Source: SXOA01 sp051004015 (GTDB lineage: Bacteria > Planctomycetota > Planctomycetia > Pirellulales > Pirellulaceae). Taken from it: DNA of 64,000 nt. Location of the stretch: positions 43,307-107,306 of the forward strand of contig JBPCKT010000040.1 in the NCBI GenBank assembly GCA_051004015.1. The letters run 5' to 3'. Each line of letters starts with the position of its first letter. The first letter of the stretch is position 1. Below the pieces are notes generated by a model, which ran no database searches, had not been told where the DNA came from, and saw only the letters and a list, made by a program, of their open reading frames with translations. Shown one piece after another: positions 61,101 to 64,000 of this stretch. A program made the position numbers and the translations under genes.

Positions 61101-61643
61101 AAATTCAAGGCGTGGGACAAGGCCATCAAGCAATTCCGCCTGGCCCTGGAAGGTTCCCCCAATGACGCCGATTTGCACGAGCGGCTGATTGCCGGCCTCG
61201 ACGCCAAGGGAGACGCCGCTGGGGCGCTGGCGCAATCGCTGGAATCCTTGGAGCTCAGCCGGCGGAATCTGGACCTCTGGAGCAAGCTGGCCGAGCGGTT
61301 CACCTCGCTCAAGGATCCGATTCAGGCGGAGCGGGCGGCGACCTCGCTGGTCGAAGTTGGGCCGCATGAATCCGAGGGTCACGAGAAGCTGGCGGACTAC
61401 CGGCAGAAGCAGGACCGCTGGGACGATGCGATTTCCCACTGGCAAGAAGTCGCCCGGCTCCGCAAGCTGGAGCCAACCGGCCTGCTTGGCCTCGCCCCGG
61501 CCCTGCTCCATCAAAAACGGCTGCCGGAGTTTGACGCGGCCATGAAACAACTTGAGAATGGCCCCTGGCCGCAGCACTTTGAGAAGGAGCTGAAAGAAAA
61601 GCTCCCCGGGCTGCGGGAATCCAGGCTCAAGGCGGATAAGTAA
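52170..61643 (+). CDS. giant anti-sigma-like FecR/VIT/VWA/TPR protein (3157 residues)
   Basis: The N-terminal 60 residues are cytoplasmic and polar, followed by a single membrane span (about 62-83, FLAGIATVAAILAIAFFF), as in anti-sigma factors. A FecR-like region (about 270-390) comes next, then a VIT domain (about 405-535; VSVEIRDQIARTTIEESFVNN) and a VWA domain with MIDAS motif ADTSASMD near 654. Around 1110 lies LIDLIASTTDPDSWKDVGG, a module common in planctomycete proteins, then a GMPGMPGMPGM linker near 1169. From about 1510 to the end it is almost entirely TPR-like helices. The bulk should face the periplasm. One uninterrupted frame encodes it all. Confidence 0.88.
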   Translation: MNENHDHESDSEEQLTRLLSAGTGRAAPPDRAFLSRLREQSTQAFLESEPNITIATKDNAMLPIRFLAGIATVAAILAIAFFFRPADLKIKSQIRELAQADTARWKLVSDDQFGELISKSGKQLIHRSGQRDVMFDGTKAFEVVEEENTARPLDRLSSLPALIDLVRQLPTLTTAFPSLRRSEERTFEQEPCDVYPMELDLNERPFRVEWLLAQRTGKLKSLLFIPLDLKGGLPTAQLTMVAVNEPVADEPFKIADTLTEDGRIGKFADVQGFVSLRPKAYSRWTPICAPGGVVKPGDWVRTDIRGANAVAVQLVPETKLILGPGSLVELLKPTQIHVLSGEFELIADAKHPIELTGPDGTKLIVKSAETYRVQGEKLVNLAKEPLWLAGFKGTTPQETLGSLIAKVDGRNVPLHVGYHKVSVEIRDQIARTTIEESFVNNTNAVLEGQFHFPLPADASISGFGMWVGDRLVEADIVEKQRAREIYETILREKRDPGLLEWSGGNIFKARVYPIPARSEKRIKIVYTQVLPRAGTSYRYSYALQSELLRQHPVRELNLTVTVSSAVKLGAISCPTHPARLQKTDHSARAEFSAQEYAPTKDFEVVVQVEDDKQGVVMIPHRRADDGYFLLLLAPPGNGPWQRDVVPDGEPLKLIVLADTSASMDRSSRKTQDEVLGALLGSLGPKDSFQLAACDVDCVWTADKPQPAEAKNIEAARSFLAKRRSMGWTDLDKAFAEALKKCDGKTQVVYLGDGVVTTGDADGVVFAKRLLKMAEGKSATFHSIAVSSSFEAPVMKAIGSVGGGSVRSASGEKGPQQTAKDLLAEIARPSLRNVSVTFTGLRTARVYPATLTNLPLGMQQIVLGRYLPEGKDQTGEVIVTGTLAGKEVSYRAAVPLKDAEQGNSFIPRLWARMHLDELLAQGTSQAVQDEIINLSEEYHLMTPYTSLLVLESDADRERFKVKRRFQMRDGERFFADAKDKAQYELVQQQMRLAGNWRTQLRNRVLADLARLGRNPQFFERRSNRLSELASLGDGEYAGFAGHSSGNRWGRATNGGDMDDVISLDFEERFGTPSKHEVDELLRKSRWDSEVDFGTEHAKRLSPRLLRGGVVADFDSLIDLIASTTDPDSWKDVGGPGSISQFSANLSLVIDQDQDPYGSSNFDGLRAAGGMPGMPGMPGMSGGGSVPSVGFLRQIRVLSDGTESMYDGYIESESAIAAPRHSFPNLFPISLPRPPRKPKSAAELLGKQTKEVRELVLSLQREEKVRALAGGMEIRHVTQSFEPRFAEVTWKTTSRNLLSGSLGWLNSTATEGQQTLVEWCDAKERGSWSAAYELALVRKAAKEEHRRWLGSAEDYPLLAAIAGTSPEHITIEHPAGDQVVLVLGSEADEDEEHTYQTRFLIDTKRNVQLSVEERHDGKTSRTVKFAEHIEIAGRLWPQTEETLDGEGRRIHLTKITAKVLTADEFTAELKAQETARAPSLTLHLPLPTLALAKKALVRLGEMTPEVYLRLLLDAVAKQDWDQARERLARCDELVKEKAWSRWLRLYVLAASRRLEELKGELMILAGELVAKPRDGEWILAGGLQEYGRSHLATQEQLDLLMALKPVYVRSPEFLHRMQDFDQARLGLLDSPANVLEANALRQELAERYPRNLSFQLQYATALAQRGDYEGAYAWLTKTIADANSKWTPSEIRQLQWHYLGQLDEQGRYADKLAYLQPILDQNPEDDRLYTQYLIALIYVGREAEAEKLMKQWLAARFDGKENEPARPRLSAAISLAMNEVHPFGSRRFDVSWHQPLGEFVLRNAVSTRSIVSSAVRTVLQNSQFAGSDEMTKVSLALTNRLLAEADKLTPRQLEKLVEHVRNARNRPSEEQWRKIAKIIQARWEQEKKPSRRELLDQVLRNIHQETGAQARIAYLRLRIKLADDESRPDKQRQLFDELISQPWSAEIEAETLALLEKLGSGETPEVRVLEQLAHLHRWTDRMQEARGALLESQIEKRDQMTRQDLAAKRKTHLDLVRTELANLLAAAGKDRKDDLGRWLLMESLFLNVQQERDLPKVTETLWKLLEESLAGQAARDKARRNPDELEQEEIEVEALRDLLQLSAQSRLVTMVSHLAALPSAKPQDAERLLKLCDDQMAQSDKRREDDNAPPALDWRLVKHNLLVALDRPKDLLAELARWSAADTADRRWQKSLAYLNAELGKLDDAIKTLAGLEAAGELSALDYRALATWYQATKQDAKNAQAKVAIYKTMDEYTLQQTLNRRAENASEVNPDDLLALEAYFAKASNPQAGLGAVEKYYRTTHDFRLLAGLADAVIGHTSGQVYAFLGAVDSVLDEIHDEATVDELVKHIGEVRAKTKSPVDLRALDLLELLVERRGAQLQNQAGPHLAAALAALQRAEKREWSTGEPLLFSALLGNLAFTEQPALAQEQLRIIARMHEAAEKGSLDRLQIADWISVVHWRHDRREQATDILAAACDEFTAARGGKSTAELRWHVFNLVYKLQARGLFARAEKLLQENMRRAATPNDAYQLRLRLYDLYASALHNKGDTSLGKGQALYTASRQQLLALLEGSKDLREQLEYHRRLCDIFYAAGKSKIPSAAKDLAEFVAKQFPDLAQRQVSNYRNMVSTMAGTIRQVLGPRETLAFYLERMEHEPAWLVRTGEDGWSTYHNELAELREQVKDLGPLEPRLLALVVAEVKRHMRTHSARGQEIYYNDYNRFWKEKAADFAKAAEEVLAENKDGGESIQYIAEYLINGLDLRDRGIEILLDAQRRELLSDSGKQILITALFHQKRHGEAIALLEGLVRKQPEVFGWRTQLMHAYFMTRQPQALRKLLAQTHKKFIDANPNHEGNLAAIAASTLENELYEQSASYYEKAIKVRTDALHSRTQGDSALAGYFQQQAKAYAGLGNTALAVDKASAAIVIWPSRHDQRAEAIHLLRSMLNLSPNLDAYVAVLDTEVEKTQQDRPIVRKQIGIVYQEKFKAWDKAIKQFRLALEGSPNDADLHERLIAGLDAKGDAAGALAQSLESLELSRRNLDLWSKLAERFTSLKDPIQAERAATSLVEVGPHESEGHEKLADYRQKQDRWDDAISHWQEVARLRKLEPTGLLGLAPALLHQKRLPEFDAAMKQLENGPWPQHFEKELKEKLPGLRESRLKADK

Positions 61644-62722
61644 TGTTTCAGCGACGAGAGTTGTTGCGGAGCGCGCTAGCGGCCTCCGCCGGCGGCGTTC
61701 TCCTAAGTGCGGCGTACGGCGACGAGAAGGAAGCCAAGAAGAAGACCCCCATCAAGATCGCCCAAATCGGCACCGGCCACGCGCACGCCAGCAAGCTCTC
61801 CGTTTTTCGCGCATCGCCGGAATACGAAGTCATCGGCGTGGCCGAGCCGGATGCGGAGCTGCGCAAAAAAGCCCAGTCGCAAGACATCTACCGCGGCCTC
61901 CCGTGGATGACGCAGGAAGAGCTGCTAAAGACGCCCGGCTTGCAGCTCGTGCTGGTGGAAACCCGGGTCCGCGACCTGCTGACCGCGGCGGAGGCCTGCG
62001 TCGCGGCTGGCAAGCACATTCACCTCGATAAGCCGGCCGGCGAATCGCTGCCACACCTGCGGCGCATCCTCGATTCAGCGGCCAAGCAAAAGCTGCTCGT
62101 GCAGATGGGGTATATGTTCCGCTACAACCCGGCAGTGGTCTTGCTGAGGGATTTTCTCCGGCAAGGTTGGTTGGGGAAAGTGTTCGAAGTCCACGCGGTG
62201 ATGAGCAAGGTCGTCGATCCGGCCTCCCGCCGCGAGCTGGCCCAGTACCCCGGCGGTATCATGTTCGAGCTCGGCTGCCACGTCATGGACTTAGTTCTAG
62301 GCATCCTCGGCAAGCCGGACGCCGTGACCCCCTTCATCCAGCACAGCTCGCCGCTGCCCGACAAGCTGGCGGACAACATGCTGGCCGTCCTCACCTACCC
62401 GGAGGCCGCGGCCACCGTCAAAGCGAGCGCCCAGGAAGTGGACGGCGGGGACCGCCGCCACCTCGTCGTCTGCGGCACCGAAGGGACCTTCCACATCCAG
62501 CCCCTCGACAACCCCTCCGCCCTCGTCACACTCTCAAAACCACGCGGCGACTACAAACAAGGCCGCCAGGAAATCAAATTCCCCAAATACGTCCGCTACG
62601 TAGACGATGCCGCCGACATGGCCCGCATTATCCGGGGTGAGAAACAGGCGGATTTCTCGTACGAGCACGACCTGGACGTGCAGCGGGCCTTGCTGGAAGC
62701 GTGCAAGCTGCCGCTTCAGTAG
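61643..62722 (+). CDS. Gfo/Idh/MocA family oxidoreductase, exported
   Basis: The start codon overlaps the stop of the giant gene by one base (TAATG). The 359-residue protein has an N-terminal signal-like stretch (ELLRSALAASAGGVLLSAAYG), a Rossmann fold (IKIAQIGTGHAHASKLSVF), the HIHLDKPAGESL segment that replaces the usual EKP, and a C-terminal MocA domain (YMFRYNPAVVLLRDFLRQGWLGKVFEVHAVMS). It is likely to act on a sugar or cyclitol with a tightly bound NAD(P). Its coupling to the giant protein suggests co-expression, not necessarily shared function. Confidence 0.88.
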   Translation: MFQRRELLRSALAASAGGVLLSAAYGDEKEAKKKTPIKIAQIGTGHAHASKLSVFRASPEYEVIGVAEPDAELRKKAQSQDIYRGLPWMTQEELLKTPGLQLVLVETRVRDLLTAAEACVAAGKHIHLDKPAGESLPHLRRILDSAAKQKLLVQMGYMFRYNPAVVLLRDFLRQGWLGKVFEVHAVMSKVVDPASRRELAQYPGGIMFELGCHVMDLVLGILGKPDAVTPFIQHSSPLPDKLADNMLAVLTYPEAAATVKASAQEVDGGDRRHLVVCGTEGTFHIQPLDNPSALVTLSKPRGDYKQGRQEIKFPKYVRYVDDAADMARIIRGEKQADFSYEHDLDVQRALLEACKLPLQ

Positions 62723-62744
62723 TCCGCTTACTCCGTGAGCGGAC
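62722..62744. repeat. hairpin, second copy of the 12437-12459 unit
   Basis: GTCCGCTTAC/GTGAGCGGAC with a TCC loop differs by one base from the first hairpin at 12437-12459. It begins on the last base of the oxidoreductase stop codon, so it may serve as its terminator. Confidence 0.8.
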
Positions 62745-62778
62745 ATGCTCGGTGGGGCCGACGTGATATGCTGGCGAT

Positions 62779-63183
62779 ATGGCGACATCGAAAGGTCCAT
62801 CTCGTCAATCGTGGGTAGAAGCCTACGTAAAGTGGCTCCTGAAATCCGGCGGGGACGTGAACCAAACCGACAAGAACGGAGTCACGCCGCTGCACCATGC
62901 CGTGCGGTTCAGGAGCCCGGCGGCTGTGCGAGCGCTCTTGGAGCACGGGGCGCGGGTCAACCAGGCATGCACTCGCTCGGGGTCCACTCCGCTGCATCGC
63001 GCGGTGACCTCCACTGGGGCTCCGGGGACAGCCGGTAAGCAGGAGGAAGCGATCCAGATCGTGGGCATCCTTCTGGAATTTGGGGCGAACGCGGCTCTCA
63101 AGAACAAGCTCGGCAAGAAGCCGGCCGACTACGCTCGCGATCCTGAGATTATCAAGCGGTTGAAGAGGAAGGCGTCCCAGTAG
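62779..63183 (+). CDS. ankyrin repeat protein
   Basis: The 134-residue protein has at least three ankyrin units: WLLKSGGDVNQTDKNGVTPLHHAVRF, ALLEHGARVNQACTRSGSTPLHRAV and ILLEFGANAALKNKLGKKPADYA. There is no signal peptide, so it is probably cytoplasmic and binds another protein. The start has no strong ribosome-binding site. It follows a hairpin unit and converges with the Gfo/Idh/MocA gene. Confidence 0.85.
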   Translation: MATSKGPSRQSWVEAYVKWLLKSGGDVNQTDKNGVTPLHHAVRFRSPAAVRALLEHGARVNQACTRSGSTPLHRAVTSTGAPGTAGKQEEAIQIVGILLEFGANAALKNKLGKKPADYARDPEIIKRLKRKASQ

Positions 63184-63192
63184 CGACCTTGG

Positions 63193-64000
63193 CTAAGCCC
63201 CTTTGGGTCGGCCCCAGTGGTCGCGGTATTCGCGGCGGACGAGGCGGCCCGCTTCTTCGTCACCGAGGATCTGCTCCTTCGCGGGGTCGAAGTTCAAGGA
63301 GCGGCCCAGACGGGTGGCGATGTTGCCGAGGTGGCAGAGCGAGGAGGAGAGATGACCGGTGAGGGGGTCGGCATTGAGCCTGGCTCCGCTCCGGATTGCG
63401 GCCAGCAGGTTGGCGACGTGGGCCTTGTCGTCCTGTTGCTGAAGGGGGATGTCGACGGGCTTCGGCTTGTTCTGTGCGTCGAGCACCTGGAGTTTGCCGC
63501 GGCGGCTGAGGAACATCTGGCCTCCGGCGCCGTGGAACTCCGCCCCGCTGTCCACGTTGTGCGGATAGACCGTGTCCCATAGCCGCTGTTCGTAGATGAG
63601 CATCCGGCGGCTGCCGACTTTGCCGTCGCCGGGGTATTCGAAGGTGACTTGCTGGGTATCGGGAAATTCCTGGTCGTCGTCTTGAAAGTACTTGCCGCCG
63701 ATGGCGACGATTTTGGAGGGATGCGTCTCCACCCCGAGTCCCCAACGCGTGTAGTCGATGTCATGGACGCCGTCGTTCCCCATGTCGCCGCAGCCGAAAT
63801 CATACCACCACCGCCAGATTCCCGGCAGCAAGTTGGCCTGATAAGGCCGCATCGGGGCGGGGCCGATCCATAAATCGTAGTCCAGCTCCGGCGGTGGAGC
63901 CGCGGGCCGCCCGTGGCCGATGGATCCCCGTTTCTGGCTGTTCCACGCCTTGGCGACCAGCACATCTCCGATCGCCCCTTCGCGAAGTAGGCGCATAGCG
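63193..64000 (-). CDS. Gfo/Idh/MocA family oxidoreductase, C-terminal part
   Basis: The frame continues past the window end, so the N-terminus with the NAD-binding motif is missing. The visible 268 or so residues show the planctomycete type: LREGAIGDVLVAKAWNSQKRGSIGHG, LDYDLWIGPAPMRPYQANLLPGIWRWWYDFGCGDMGNDGVHDIDYTRWGLG and the C-terminal LCHLGNIATRLGRSLNFDPAKEQILGDEEA. It belongs to a different branch from the 61643-62722 protein. It probably acts on sugar derivatives in the envelope. Confidence 0.88.
   Translation of the reverse strand, partial: AMRLLREGAIGDVLVAKAWNSQKRGSIGHGRPAAPPPELDYDLWIGPAPMRPYQANLLPGIWRWWYDFGCGDMGNDGVHDIDYTRWGLGVETHPSKIVAIGGKYFQDDDQEFPDTQQVTFEYPGDGKVGSRRMLIYEQRLWDTVYPHNVDSGAEFHGAGGQMFLSRRGKLQVLDAQNKPKPVDIPLQQQDDKAHVANLLAAIRSGARLNADPLTGHLSSSLCHLGNIATRLGRSLNFDPAKEQILGDEEAGRLVRREYRDHWGRPKGA

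Noticed and set aside
58455..61577. A 1040-residue open frame on the minus strand opposite the giant gene
   Set aside because: It lies wholly antisense to the TPR region of the 3157-residue gene. Its composition (Leu/Arg/Gln-rich, no motifs) is that of a mirror frame in high-GC DNA.

Overview
The window reads as chromosomal DNA of a planctomycete (phylum Planctomycetota). The base composition is high in GC, and the gene families are typical of that phylum: two DUF1501 proteins, a DUF1549/DUF1553 protein, a DUF1559 prepilin-type protein paired with a small lipoprotein, a DUF1080 (3-keto-disaccharide hydrolase-like) protein, a PmoA-like DUF6807 protein, a Ser/Thr kinase fused to an FGE-like domain, several Gfo/Idh/MocA oxidoreductases and many exported proteins with Sec or Tat signals. 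No rRNA, tRNA, CRISPR array or recognisable transposase was found.

Layout. 1-1217: end of a membrane protein and a methyltransferase. 1239-12051: mostly minus-strand metabolism, with a di-haem cytochrome, dapB and thrC side by side, a DUF1080 protein, a PQQ-type sugar dehydrogenase, a folate/thymidylate operon (radical SAM protein, thyA, folA, SnoaL/CaMKII-AD-like protein) and a DUF6807 protein. 12332-15068: a 32-residue membrane peptide, a TPR glycosyltransferase and a membrane protein. 15069-18055: a DUF4062-TM-TPR gene enclosed by 126-bp direct repeats of the 3' end of the preceding gene. 18145-22244: a DUF1501 and DUF1549/1553 segment bounded by a 26-bp direct repeat, with a truncated gene at its right edge. 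22348-30983: secreted proteins, a DUF1559/lipoprotein pair, a beta-propeller glycosidase-like protein, two multihaem cytochromes and a GxxExxY nuclease gene bracketed by inverted palindromic elements. 30994-38795: a GH13 enzyme, a DUF4404 protein, the kinase, phoU-phoB and a secretin-like protein.

38796-39852 is a gene-free stretch with a dense array of ATTCAC-type motifs. It is followed by a single-polypeptide type IIG restriction-modification enzyme that carries a 14-bp tandem repeat in its coding sequence. 43143-51461 holds an amidase, a second DUF1501 protein, a 2-hydroxyacid dehydrogenase, a gamma-glutamyltransferase-like protein, an exported superoxide dismutase, a ChrB-C protein and a TolB-like propeller. 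51601-62722 is an apparent operon of an ECF sigma factor, a 3157-residue FecR/VIT/VWA/TPR protein and a Gfo/Idh/MocA protein. The window ends with an ankyrin protein and a second, truncated Gfo/Idh/MocA gene.

The most unusual content is the DUF4062 cassette with its duplicated gene end, the GxxExxY nuclease between inverted copies of a palindromic element, the ATTCAC array next to a restriction enzyme, and the giant sensor/anti-sigma-like protein coupled to its sigma factor. Several families of short palindromic repeats recur at gene ends. One composite pair also appears, diverged, inside the signal-peptide codons of a gene. All functional assignments come from reading motifs, without database searches.
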